From: Nitrospinaceae bacterium UBA7883
GTDB lineage: Bacteria > Nitrospinota_A > UBA7883
Direction of reading: 5' to 3'
Length of the DNA: 64,000 bases
NCBI GenBank assembly: GCA_002500605.1
Contig: DLRR01000027.1
Span: 35,028 to 99,027 of the forward strand
Below, piece after piece: positions 28,370 through 36,927 of this stretch. Made by a program: the position numbers and the translations under genes. Below the pieces are notes generated by a model. The model ran no database searches and was not told the DNA's origin. It saw nothing but the letters and a program-made list of their open reading frames with translations. Each line of letters starts with the position of its first letter. Position 1 is the first letter of the stretch.

Positions 28370-28906
28370 TTAGTAGTCTATGTACTTCTGAGCTGGTATG
28401 CCAGCTTGAGCAGGGTGTTTTATTAAGGTCATGTTTGTAACCAGGTCGGCTTTTTCTATGAGCCGATCTGTTGCACCCCTTCCAGTTAGGACAAGATGTG
28501 ATTCTTCAGGTTTACTTTCGATTAATTCGATGATTTCATTTTCACAAACTAAGCCTGCCTTAAGAGCATAAAGGATTTCATCTAATACAACAATTTTGAA
28601 TTCATCGCTTTTCAATGCTTCTTTGGCCAACTCTAAACCATATGCGGCGGCTTTTTGGTGTTCGTATTTTGATGTATCATTCTCCCATGTAAAACCTTTT
28701 CCCACTTGAGTAATTTCAAGCTGTGACCCTAATCTCTCCATTAACCCCAGCTCACCAGTACTCATGCTTCCTTTGATAAACTGTATTACACGAGCTCGAT
28801 ATCCCCATCCCATTGCACGGCAAACACTGCCAAGGGCAGCGGAAGTTTTGCCTTTTCCAGTGCCGGTGAAAATTACTGTAAGTCCTTTGAATCCTTCTAT
28901 AACCAC
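28370..28906 (-). CDS. cobO: Cob(I)yrinic acid a,c-diamide adenosyltransferase
   Basis: Adenosylates the corrin cobalt, making the coenzyme B12 form. The P-loop FTGTGKGKTSAALG lies at the N-terminus, followed by RARVIQFIKG, VVLDEILYAL and LTGRGATDRLIEKADLVT, the CobA/BtuR family layout. Length is 178 residues. It stands alone: I looked upstream for a B12-box-like element and saw none. It may serve de novo synthesis or corrinoid salvage; the rest of the pathway is outside the window. Confidence 0.94.
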   Translation of the reverse strand: MVIEGFKGLTVIFTGTGKGKTSAALGSVCRAMGWGYRARVIQFIKGSMSTGELGLMERLGSQLEITQVGKGFTWENDTSKYEHQKAAAYGLELAKEALKSDEFKIVVLDEILYALKAGLVCENEIIELIESKPEESHLVLTGRGATDRLIEKADLVTNMTLIKHPAQAGIPAQKYIDY

Positions 28907-29185
28907 TGTTTTACTCTCTTATGTGTCTAGGTGGTACTTTACATCCATACTGTATAGTGTTCTGCAAAAAATTAGCCTTACAATCTTTTTGTTGCCTACT
29001 TCGTTAATTTGTAACAAGCTATCCTAGCTTTTTAACATAATTAAACTTTTTGATACTATATATTTGTATTGAGCTTATACGCCATATTAAAATTCATCTG
29101 TGTTGGTGTACAATGTCCTCTGTAGTGCCCATGGCGTCAACCACATAAGTTAATTGTTTATTAAATAAAGTAATGGGTAGACCTA

Positions 29186-29839
29186 ATGATTGACCTGCAT
29201 AGCCACACTTTGCACTCGGATGGTGTCTTGGTGCCCGCTGAGATGGCCAGAAGAGCACAAACTGCCGGGGTGGATATCCTTGCGTTTACAGATCATGTGG
29301 ACGGTTCAAATGCAGACATACTTATACCAGCAATTGTAAGGTTCTGCGAGAATCATAACGATGGTAACATTACGGTAATATCAGGCGCCGAGATAACTCA
29401 CGTACCACCACACCAAATACAGGACTTGGTTTCAAAGTGCAGGGAACTAGGTGCAAAACTCATAACCCTTCACGGTGAAACGATTGTGGAACCTGTGTTA
29501 CCAGGGACAAACTTGGCAGGTATAAAAGCTGGCGTTAATATAATTGCCCATCCAGGGTTGATAGGTATTCGAGAAGTAAAACTAGCTGCCAAGAACGGTG
29601 TGTTGCTTGAAATATCAGGCCGAAAGGGTCATGCTTTTGCAAATGGTCACGTGGCTACTATGGCAAGGAAATATGGTGCCGGATTAGTTTTCAGCACAGA
29701 TGCCCATGCACCGGGAGACTTAATGGGGATGGATATGGCAACCTCTGTTGCACGCGGGGCTGGAATGAGCAATAGGGAAATTGATAACATGTTTAAAAAT
29801 GCAATATTGCTTACTAATCAAATAATGATGTCTGACTAG
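29186..29839 (+). CDS. PHP-domain phosphoesterase (histidinol-phosphatase-like)
   Basis: A 217-residue metal-dependent hydrolase. PHP motifs are clear: DLHSHTLHSDG (motif I), FTDHVDGSN (motif II), IIAHPGLIG (motif III) and FSTDAHAPGD (motif IV). These His and Asp residues bind a tri-metal centre in the family. The substrate cannot be read from sequence; histidinol phosphate and other phosphoesters are possible. It is 9 bases from the next gene, whose GTG start suggests translational coupling. Confidence 0.88.
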   Translation: MIDLHSHTLHSDGVLVPAEMARRAQTAGVDILAFTDHVDGSNADILIPAIVRFCENHNDGNITVISGAEITHVPPHQIQDLVSKCRELGAKLITLHGETIVEPVLPGTNLAGIKAGVNIIAHPGLIGIREVKLAAKNGVLLEISGRKGHAFANGHVATMARKYGAGLVFSTDAHAPGDLMGMDMATSVARGAGMSNREIDNMFKNAILLTNQIMMSD

Positions 29840-29848
29840 GGGTGAGGA

Positions 29849-30589
29849 GTGGCTGGTTACAAGCGTATTACTAAAAGAACTAAATTATCAAAAAATAGTG
29901 TGCTGACAGATCCGGGGCCGTTCTTTGTTGAATGGGTACAGGAAAATCAACATACCATTTTTTTTGCAGTTACATCTTTTTTTATCGCTGTTTTAGTTGG
30001 TTACGGAGTATTTTATTATGCAAATGTTTTTCAAATAGATGCACGTAACAGCCTCAATGAAGCTGTATCCATTGCAAGAAGTGGAGGAGGGCAAAACGCG
30101 CTTATTAAGTATGTAGAATCATCAGGCGGTGGTAATTTAAGTGCCCTAGCTCGTGTAGAATTGGGGGGGATATTCAACCAAATCGGTGAGTATGAGAAGG
30201 CAGCTGAACAATATGGTAAAGCAGCTTTAGAGAGCAACAAAGGATCAGTATTAAGGGAAGTGGCAATAATGGGAGAGTCATTTGCGCTTTTAATGACAGG
30301 AAAGGCTCATGAGTCGATTGAAGGATTTGGCAAACTTGCAAAAAATGGTCAGTTTTTTCCGAAGCAGCAGGCTCGTATAGAATTGGCATATGCCCTGGTT
30401 TCTATTGGTAAGGATGAAGACGCTGTTAAGGAACTGCAGGCTATGGATTCATCGGAGACTAAAGAATTACCACTTATTGGGATCGATCACACTGTAAGAA
30501 GAATTAGCGATGGCGAAATAAAAAAAATTTTAACTAAGCTGGATAGTGATAAAAACAATCCCAGTAAAGTGCATGACGAACAGAAATAA
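29849..30589 (+). CDS. Membrane-anchored TPR protein (YfgM-like)
   Basis: A 246-residue protein with a short basic cytosolic head, one transmembrane helix (about 38-58) and a periplasmic tetratricopeptide domain (about 65-205; ALARVELGGIFNQIGEYEKAAEQY). This layout matches YfgM/TPR_21 proteins, which act as periplasmic chaperone-like partners of the Sec translocon in E. coli. The start is GTG. It sits between a PHP protein and a CvpA protein, probably as one operon. Confidence 0.75.
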   Translation: MAGYKRITKRTKLSKNSVLTDPGPFFVEWVQENQHTIFFAVTSFFIAVLVGYGVFYYANVFQIDARNSLNEAVSIARSGGGQNALIKYVESSGGGNLSALARVELGGIFNQIGEYEKAAEQYGKAALESNKGSVLREVAIMGESFALLMTGKAHESIEGFGKLAKNGQFFPKQQARIELAYALVSIGKDEDAVKELQAMDSSETKELPLIGIDHTVRRISDGEIKKILTKLDSDKNNPSKVHDEQK

Positions 30590-30627
30590 AAAAACATATC
30601 TTCAAAAAATACCAACTGGGCAGAAAG

Positions 30628-31272
30628 TTGAGTAGCTGGTTCGATCTCTTTGTCGTTGGCTTTCTATTCTTGTCTGCTATATGGTCCTATTTTCGTGGTT
30701 TCGTGAAAGAAGCCTTCTCCCTGACTTCCCTGTTTCTGGGTTACTATGTTGCTATTTTGTTCTACAGAGATGGCGCAGGGCTGTTTGGTCAAAATTTAGG
30801 AAACACTGCGTTAATTGAAAGTGCTTCTTTCATTCTTATTTTTGTAACCAGTTCAATCATTGTGACTATATTAGGCTCATACATTCGACAATGGCTAAGA
30901 ATGTCAAAAACAATTCGTATTGCAGATCAAATGTCAGGTGCAGCAATAGGTGTTTTTAAAGGGCTGCTTATTTTGGCAATTGTAATTTATCCAATGGCTT
31001 TGCTACCAGGGATACAAAAGGATTTCACAGAGAATTCAATGGCTGGACCACCGATAATTTGGGCAGGCGAAGAGTTGATGATGTTGTTTGCTCCTGAACT
31101 CGCGATGACAGTAGAAGAAGCAAATGCTAAATCCGAATACTTTAGTGGTAGAGCTGCAACAAAAGCCAAATTTGAGGAACTGCTGGATGATCTTGGTGAA
31201 GAGTTTGCTGATAAAAGTGATTTTTTAAGAAAGAAGTTGGGTATTGGGATAGACCAAAAAAATCGCAGCTAA
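30628..31272 (+). CDS. CvpA family membrane protein
   Basis: A 214-residue protein with four hydrophobic segments in the first 135 residues (from FDLFVVGFLFLSAIWSYFRG to FKGLLILAIVIYPMALL) and a charged C-terminus. The pattern and the conserved G-(F/Y)-x-(K/R)-E near the first loop (RGFVKEAFSL) match CvpA, originally linked to colicin V production and later to envelope maintenance. The start is TTG with AGAAAG upstream. It is 39 bases downstream of the TPR gene. Confidence 0.85.
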   Translation: MSSWFDLFVVGFLFLSAIWSYFRGFVKEAFSLTSLFLGYYVAILFYRDGAGLFGQNLGNTALIESASFILIFVTSSIIVTILGSYIRQWLRMSKTIRIADQMSGAAIGVFKGLLILAIVIYPMALLPGIQKDFTENSMAGPPIIWAGEELMMLFAPELAMTVEEANAKSEYFSGRAATKAKFEELLDDLGEEFADKSDFLRKKLGIGIDQKNRS

Positions 31273-31409
31273 TAATTTTTACAAACAAGAAATTTGATAT
31301 CATGGTCAAGTGTTGCTCAACCCCAATTGATTTAACAAATAAAAACTAGTTAGTTAGGAAATCTTATCTATGCTTTCATTTGCTAACCAACCTACACTAT
31401 AGTTAGCGT

Positions 31410-32453
31410 ATGTTTAAAACTGTAGAATGGAAAGGCAGCGCTGTTCGGTTAATAGAACAGGGCAAGTTGCCTCTGAAAGAGGAATATACCGATTATACAG
31501 ACTATAAACAGGTTGCATCTGCCATTGAGAGAATGGTTGTTCGTGGAGCTCCTGCCATCGGTGTTACTGCTGCTATGGGCGCAGCTTTGGCAGCAAAGCA
31601 GAATAAAGCAGAAGATCACGAGGGTTTTTTCAAAGAGTTTGAACATGCACTGCAAACTTTAGAAGCCACTAGACCGACTGCCGTCAACCTTTTTTGGGCT
31701 ATTAATAGAATGCGGGTGTGTGCTCAAGAGAGTAGAGGGAAGCCTGTTGGTGTTATCAAAGATAAACTTGAAAAAGAGGCCCTTTTGATTTATGAAGAGG
31801 ATCTCGCCATTAACCAAAAAATGGGTGAGAATGGAGCAGAAGTTCTAGAAGATGGGGATACAGTGTTGACCCACTGTAATGCCGGTGCCCTTGCCACTGC
31901 AGGTAATTATGGAACCGCCCTTGGCGTAATTAAGATGGCACACCAACAGGGTAAAAAAATTTCGGTTTTTGCAGATGAGACTAGGCCATGGCTACAAGGT
32001 GCAAGGCTTACTACTTGGGAGATGATGAAAGAGGAAATCCCTATCACCTTGATTACGGACAGTATGGCAGGCCATTGTATGAAAAAGGGGATGATAACCA
32101 AGGTTATTGTTGGCTCCGATCGGATTGCCGCCAATGGTGACGCTGCCAACAAGATTGGTACATATACTGTTGCGGTGCTAGCTAATCGACACAACATACC
32201 ATTTTATGTTGCTGCTCCTATGTCTACGATTGACTACGAATTATCCCACGGTGACCTCATACCAATAGAGGAGCGAAACTATAATGAAGTTACACATATT
32301 ATGGGTCAGCAACAGATTGCTCCAGATGGAATTAGCGTGTTTAACCCTGCCTTTGATGTAACTCCCAATAACCTAATTACTGGTATTATAACGGAGAAGG
32401 GAATGGCCATACCGCCTTCTACAGAAAATATGGCCAAAATGCGGGAAAGTTAA
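31410..32453 (+). CDS. mtnA: S-methyl-5-thioribose-1-phosphate isomerase
   Basis: Isomerises methylthioribose 1-phosphate to the ribulose form in methionine salvage. Blocks typical of MtnA are [44 protein letters not shown] (catalytic Cys region), [16 protein letters not shown] and [18 protein letters not shown]. Length, 347 residues, is normal. It differs from eIF2B-like RuBP-regulating isomerases by these motifs. No other mtn gene is nearby, so the fate of the product is unclear. Confidence 0.95.
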   Translation: MFKTVEWKGSAVRLIEQGKLPLKEEYTDYTDYKQVASAIERMVVRGAPAIGVTAAMGAALAAKQNKAEDHEGFFKEFEHALQTLEATRPTAVNLFWAINRMRVCAQESRGKPVGVIKDKLEKEALLIYEEDLAINQKMGENGAEVLEDGDTVLTHCNAGALATAGNYGTALGVIKMAHQQGKKISVFADETRPWLQGARLTTWEMMKEEIPITLITDSMAGHCMKKGMITKVIVGSDRIAANGDAANKIGTYTVAVLANRHNIPFYVAAPMSTIDYELSHGDLIPIEERNYNEVTHIMGQQQIAPDGISVFNPAFDVTPNNLITGIITEKGMAIPPSTENMAKMRES

Positions 32454-32637
32454 ACAACTCTCTTTTGTTTTATGCAATTGAAGCTGCTTAGGACATTTGT
32501 TTGGGAAAGCTTTTCATTGAAAAATAAGGCTTAAGCAGTTATAATTAGCGTCTTTTTTTTGTTCAGAAAAAAGTTAGTAACAACTATAAACTATGTCAAC
32601 GCTTTGATAAACTAGGATTTAGGATTGGGGTTTTGGA

Positions 32638-33825
32638 ATGGGTAACAAGGAAACAATTGAATTAGCTAAAAGCGTTCTAACAAAAAACTATAACCAAAGA
32701 CCAATAGTTTTGGTTAGAGGTAAAGGAACGTCAGTTTGGGATGCTGATGGTAAAAAGTATCTAGACTTTACAGTTGGGATTGCTGTAAATAACCTTGGAC
32801 ACTGCTATACCATAGTTAATAAAGCTGTCCAAAAACAGATGACCAAACTTGGTCATATCTCAAACCTTTATTACAATGAGCCACAAGCGAACTATGCCAA
32901 AGCTCTAATTGATAACATCTACAAAGGCCGTGTTTTCTTTTGTAATAGTGGGGCAGAAGCAAACGAGGCGGCCTTAAAGCTGGTCCGAAAATACAGCATA
33001 GAGAAGTTTGGTAAGCCGAAAACAGAGATTCTCGCTTTCGAGGGCGGCTTCCATGGTAGAACTATGGGCGCTTTATCGATGACATCCGATAAGAGTTATA
33101 AGGAGGGCTTTGGATCACTGATTTCTGGTATCAAGCATGTGCCGTATAACAGCATAGAAGCAGTTGAAAAGGCAATTAACAAAAAAACAGCAGCAATAAT
33201 CGTTGAGCCAGTGCAAAGCGAGAGCGGTGTTCATGTGCCTACCGTAAAATTTGTCCAAAAGTTGGCTAAATTAGCTAGCGCGAACAAAAGCCTTTTAGTT
33301 TTCGATGAAATTCAAACTGGATTTGGGCGTACTGGTAACTTGTTTGCTTTTAAACACTTCAAAGTTAAACCAGACATAGTGACTATGGCTAAGGCAGTTG
33401 CAAATGGTTTTCCAATGGGAGTGATGTTTGCGAAGGAAGAAATTGCAAAGAGCCTAACTCTCGGATCACATGCCTCAACTTTTGGTGGACATCCAGCCAT
33501 ATGCGCTGGTGCCCTTGCTACCCTTCAAGAACTTACAAAGGAGGGAACAATAGAACATGCCAGGGAGATGGGAAGATACTTGATGCTTAAACTAACAGGG
33601 ATGAAAAATAGCCTCGCATCCATTAAAGAGGTTCGTGGCATGGGACTTTTGGTGGGTGTGGAACTCGCCTACCCGTGTGCTCCAATTGCCGATAGATGTG
33701 CAGAGTCTGGTCTTTTGCTTAATTGTGTCACTGAAAGAACTATAAGACTTATGCCACCAATCACTGTAACCAAACAAGAGATTGATAAGGCACTTAATAT
33801 CTTAGGTAAGGTTCTCAAAATATGA
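32638..33825 (+). CDS. argD: Acetylornithine aminotransferase
   Basis: PLP enzyme of arginine synthesis; may also act on succinyl-diaminopimelate in lysine synthesis. The PLP Lys is K252 in TMAKAVANGFPMG. FCNSGAEANEAALKL and VFDEIQTGFGRTG are the class-III aminotransferase motifs. It is 395 residues long and overlaps argF by 4 bases (ATGA), which supports the arginine assignment over GABA or ornithine transaminase. Confidence 0.94.
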   Translation: MGNKETIELAKSVLTKNYNQRPIVLVRGKGTSVWDADGKKYLDFTVGIAVNNLGHCYTIVNKAVQKQMTKLGHISNLYYNEPQANYAKALIDNIYKGRVFFCNSGAEANEAALKLVRKYSIEKFGKPKTEILAFEGGFHGRTMGALSMTSDKSYKEGFGSLISGIKHVPYNSIEAVEKAINKKTAAIIVEPVQSESGVHVPTVKFVQKLAKLASANKSLLVFDEIQTGFGRTGNLFAFKHFKVKPDIVTMAKAVANGFPMGVMFAKEEIAKSLTLGSHASTFGGHPAICAGALATLQELTKEGTIEHAREMGRYLMLKLTGMKNSLASIKEVRGMGLLVGVELAYPCAPIADRCAESGLLLNCVTERTIRLMPPITVTKQEIDKALNILGKVLKI

Positions 33826-34766
33826 AGAAGGACCTGCTTAGAGTCACTGATCTTTCTCGTGAGGATTTAGACTGGATTCTAAGAACTACAAAGGTCTTAA
33901 AGGAAGAAAATAAAAAAGGGCAATTGCACAGACATCTTGACGGGAAAAGTCTTGGGATGCTTTTTCAAAAATCATCTACAAGAACCAGAATATCATTTGA
34001 AGTAGGGATGTACCAACTGGGAGGCAACTCGGTGATGATGTCAGCTGACCAGTTGCAAATGAGTCGGGGAGAGGTTATTGAGGATTCGGCTCGGATATTC
34101 TCGCGCTATCTGGATGCACTAGTTATACGGACTTCATCCCAAACAGAGTTGGATAAACTTGCCAGCAAAGCAGATATTCCCATAATTAATGCATTAACCG
34201 ACAAGTATCACCCATGTCAAATATTGACTGATATTTTTACTATTACTGAACGGAAAGAATCACTGACCAATATAAAAATAGCCTATATTGGTGATGGAAA
34301 TAATGTGGCTCATTCGTGGTTGCTGGGAGCTTCAATTGCTGGCATGCAATTAATTATGGCTACACCAGAAGGTTATGGTCCTGATAGTGATGTTGTGGAA
34401 CAGTCAATGTTAATAGCAGAGCAATCGGGGGCAAATATTGAACTTTGCCACAGCCCACTAAAAGCATCAAAGGATGCAGATGTGCTCTACACTGACACTT
34501 GGGTAAGCATGGGGCAGGAGAACGAGGCCGCCGAAAAATGTGGAGCTTTTAAAGGCTTTTGTATCGATCAAGAACTGGTTGGAACGGCAAAAGACTCTGT
34601 TATGATAATGCACTGTTTGCCAGCACATCGGGGTGAGGAAATATCAGGAGATGTGCTTGACGGGAAGAATTCAGTTGTGTGGGATCAAGCTGAGAACAGG
34701 CTGCACACCCAGAAGGCGATACTGCTACTACTTTTACATGATTGCATAAAGGAAATTTATCCTTAG
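33822..34766 (+). CDS. argF: Ornithine carbamoyltransferase
   Basis: Forms citrulline from ornithine and carbamoyl phosphate. The carbamoyl-phosphate site SSTRTRISFEVG is at residues 51-62, HPCQ is in the middle, and the ornithine-binding MHCLPAHRGEEI is near the C-terminus. Length is 314 residues. It is translationally coupled to argD. The remaining arg genes are not in the window. Confidence 0.96.
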   Translation: MKKDLLRVTDLSREDLDWILRTTKVLKEENKKGQLHRHLDGKSLGMLFQKSSTRTRISFEVGMYQLGGNSVMMSADQLQMSRGEVIEDSARIFSRYLDALVIRTSSQTELDKLASKADIPIINALTDKYHPCQILTDIFTITERKESLTNIKIAYIGDGNNVAHSWLLGASIAGMQLIMATPEGYGPDSDVVEQSMLIAEQSGANIELCHSPLKASKDADVLYTDTWVSMGQENEAAEKCGAFKGFCIDQELVGTAKDSVMIMHCLPAHRGEEISGDVLDGKNSVVWDQAENRLHTQKAILLLLLHDCIKEIYP

Positions 34767-34854
34767 TAAAGCCACATTCATCCATTTAAATTTTTTCAAG
34801 CATTTCTTTTGGCTAGCAGGCCATTTACCCCGATAAAAGCATCTTGCCTGTGTA

Positions 34855-35637
34855 TTACTTTAGTTCAAAAACAGGTGCCCCTAGGATGGAGAAATGCACC
34901 CATTTCATGCCGAGTTTTAAAGCCTCATTATCATCAACTTTAAATTTTTCTATCTCTTCATCAGTAACAGTAAATTTGTCTAGAAAACTTGACTCCAATA
35001 CGAATTTTCTAAATTGGTCAACATCGTAAAGGGCCATTAGTATCATTCCAAGTTTCTTCTCATCGAGTTTTCCCACCTCTCCAAGGTTGGGGTTAAAGGA
35101 AAGGAATACTGAAAACTCGTTGGCTGAGTTGTACTCCAATACACCTTGATCAGCAAACCACTCTTCTAAACTCCATTCTTTTGCCTCTTGCCATCCATGG
35201 CAATGAGCTTCTTTAACTTTAAAAAAGGCCATTTCTCCTTTTACATTGTGACTGCCAGAAGATGTGGCCTGTCCAATTGGATACGTGCGGCACGATGTTG
35301 GCCTATCTTTGTAAACTGTGCATCCAGTTTCGCAAAGAAACGGGCAGTGACCGTTATCTTCCATTTTTAATTTGACGAGTGGGAGACCAAAATCTTCACC
35401 CATATATTGAATAGTGTGTTTTGCCAGAAATTTGCTCGAATCAATACCAAGGTTGGTTTTTAGTCTAAGAGTGTCATAAGGAGTAAGATAAACATTGGTT
35501 GTTTTACAACAGACCCCCCAACAGTCTATGCCTTGATGGCAAGAAAAACTAAACTTGTCATCCTTCTGTAGCTTGTCGAGTTTCTCCAAATTTTCGTGGA
35601 CAAACTGTAACGGATTTATTTTGTTTTCTTTATTCAC
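34855..35637 (-). CDS. YkgJ-type cysteine cluster protein
   Basis: A 260-residue protein with the cysteine cluster of the CxxxCxxCC family: FSCHQGIDCWGVCCKTT near the N-terminus, then FLCETGCTVYKDRPTSCRTYP. These residues are predicted to bind zinc or an iron-sulfur cluster. The function is not established for the family. The start is GTG. It is convergent with argF and followed upstream by the small lipoprotein genes, to which it need not be related. Confidence 0.85.
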   Translation of the reverse strand: MNKENKINPLQFVHENLEKLDKLQKDDKFSFSCHQGIDCWGVCCKTTNVYLTPYDTLRLKTNLGIDSSKFLAKHTIQYMGEDFGLPLVKLKMEDNGHCPFLCETGCTVYKDRPTSCRTYPIGQATSSGSHNVKGEMAFFKVKEAHCHGWQEAKEWSLEEWFADQGVLEYNSANEFSVFLSFNPNLGEVGKLDEKKLGMILMALYDVDQFRKFVLESSFLDKFTVTDEEIEKFKVDDNEALKLGMKWVHFSILGAPVFELK

Positions 35638-35710
35638 TGTTACGATTTAATTTGTATCTATAATTTTTGTGCAGAGCCTGACTTCATTCAAATCTAAGTC
35701 AGCGTCTTTA

Positions 35711-36085
35711 TTATCTAAAGTAGGTTTTTCCAATAGAAGGTAGAGTAAGTGTTAGTGTGTATCCGTCATTTGAATAATCCATCGATAGTCCATTCCATTC
35801 ATCACAATCGCTACCAGCAGGGGTTCCGCCTCGCCATTCCATAGTGCCGGACCTTTGGTCTCCGTCAATATAAATTGTTGCAAAACAATTACCAGTAATT
35901 GCCAGAGTAAATTCAGTTGAAAATTTTCCGTCCGTAAGGTCATAAACGAGAGTTGAATCAGCGGTATTGGTCCATTTTGAAAACAGGTTTTTAAACGTAA
36001 CCAAACCACCACAGCCATGTAAGCCTACGGCTGCAAAACTGATGCATAAAAGTGTTAAAAATATAAAAAAATACTTCTTTGTCAT
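35711..36085 (-). CDS. Small predicted lipoprotein, paralogue A
   Basis: A 124-residue protein with a signal peptide and lipobox LHGC (Cys25), so it should be exported and lipidated. The mature part is a compact beta-rich domain: LFSKWTNTADSTLVYDLTDG, KFSTEFTLAITG, IYIDGDQRSGTMEW, then CDEWNGLSMDYSNDGYTLTL. The same blocks in the same order occur in the neighbouring lipoprotein at 36325, so the two are paralogues of a family I do not recognise. Cys residues in the mature part may form disulfides. Confidence 0.75.
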   Translation of the reverse strand: MTKKYFFIFLTLLCISFAAVGLHGCGGLVTFKNLFSKWTNTADSTLVYDLTDGKFSTEFTLAITGNCFATIYIDGDQRSGTMEWRGGTPAGSDCDEWNGLSMDYSNDGYTLTLTLPSIGKTYFR

Positions 36086-36324
36086 TGTTTACCGTTACAT
36101 CTTTTTTTCTGCTACCATCTCACATTGCTTGATGAATGACCACAAGCTTTGCCAAATTTCCGAAACCGTTTTAACCCTACCCAATCGCATATTTGTGATG
36201 TGGGCCATTCGATCCCCTAAGAAGATCCTTCGGGAATATACCATATTCACATTTGATACTTGTTAATATTTGTTCGTAATAACCCTTCCTTAATTCTTCA
36301 ATTGACAGTATTTATTTTATTTTG

Positions 36325-36702
36325 CTAATGGTAGGTTTCACATGCGCCTGAATAGTTGTTAGGGCAGAATTCCAATGTAGCCCCATTATTTGTATATGTA
36401 TCAATAAGGCCATTTAGGGTAGAACATGTTCCATTTCCATTATTGAAATACAGCAAACCCTGCGACTCATCCCCTTCAAATTTAAGGTCGATACTACAGA
36501 CTTCACCGGTGGATACTATTGTTAATAAAAGAGTAAAAAATACGTCAAACTTTCCAGCAGTTAGATCAAGAGTGTTTGTGGTTCCGTCCTTGGTCCAAAC
36601 CGAAAACAGACTTTTTGAAATGACTGGACCACAACTGGAAAAAGTAATGACTATAAACACTAACAGACAGGTTAAATAATGTTTTACCATTCTAGGCGGC
36701 AA
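36325..36702 (-). CDS. Small predicted lipoprotein, paralogue B
   Basis: A 125-residue protein with signal peptide and lipobox FSSC (Cys24). Matching blocks to paralogue A: LFSVWTKDGTTNTLDLTAG, KFDVFFTLLLTI, LKFEGDESQGLLYF, CSTLNGLIDTYTNNGATLEF. Met5 is an alternative start. It lies 27 bases downstream of the 59-residue lipoprotein gene and 239 bases upstream of paralogue A, all on the strand of the secreted protease. No known function; by position it may accompany the protease. Confidence 0.75.
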   Translation of the reverse strand: MPPRMVKHYLTCLLVFIVITFSSCGPVISKSLFSVWTKDGTTNTLDLTAGKFDVFFTLLLTIVSTGEVCSIDLKFEGDESQGLLYFNNGNGTCSTLNGLIDTYTNNGATLEFCPNNYSGACETYH

Positions 36703-36729
36703 AAATAATTCTAGCTGGTATAAACAATG

Positions 36730-36909
36730 TTAGGAGGGATCTAATGAAAATTTAACCTCATCTGTTTCTCCGTTAGTGGCTCTTGCACCGCAGGCCGATG
36801 CGCCTGGCTCATCAAGCGGATTATCGCTACCACCGCCTTCTCCTCCTGAACACCCGGAAACAGCTAAAAACAACAGCACTGATAGAACCACCAAGAATTT
36901 ATTCAACAT
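36730..36909 (-). CDS. Tiny predicted lipoprotein (59 residues)
   Basis: I translated this frame by hand: ATG at 36909, stop TAA at 36732-36730, 59 residues. It has a basic start (MLNKF), a hydrophobic stretch (LVVLSVLLFLAV) and the lipobox VSGC with Cys20, followed by a short Gly- and acid-rich tail with a second Cys. A complete lipoprotein signal in so short a frame is unlikely by chance. It begins 18 bases after the protease stop codon, with GAGG just upstream of its ATG, so it is probably translated with the protease. The mature peptide of 40 residues may be an entericidin-like or protease-associated peptide, but I recognise no family. Confidence 0.65.
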   Translation of the reverse strand: MLNKFLVVLSVLLFLAVSGCSGGEGGGSDNPLDEPGASACGARATNGETDEVKFSLDPS

Positions 36910-36927
36910 AACCTCAAAAATCTACTT

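Noticed and set aside
28907..29185. Cobalamin riboswitch before cobO
   Set aside because: No B12-box-like sequence on the minus strand of this gap.
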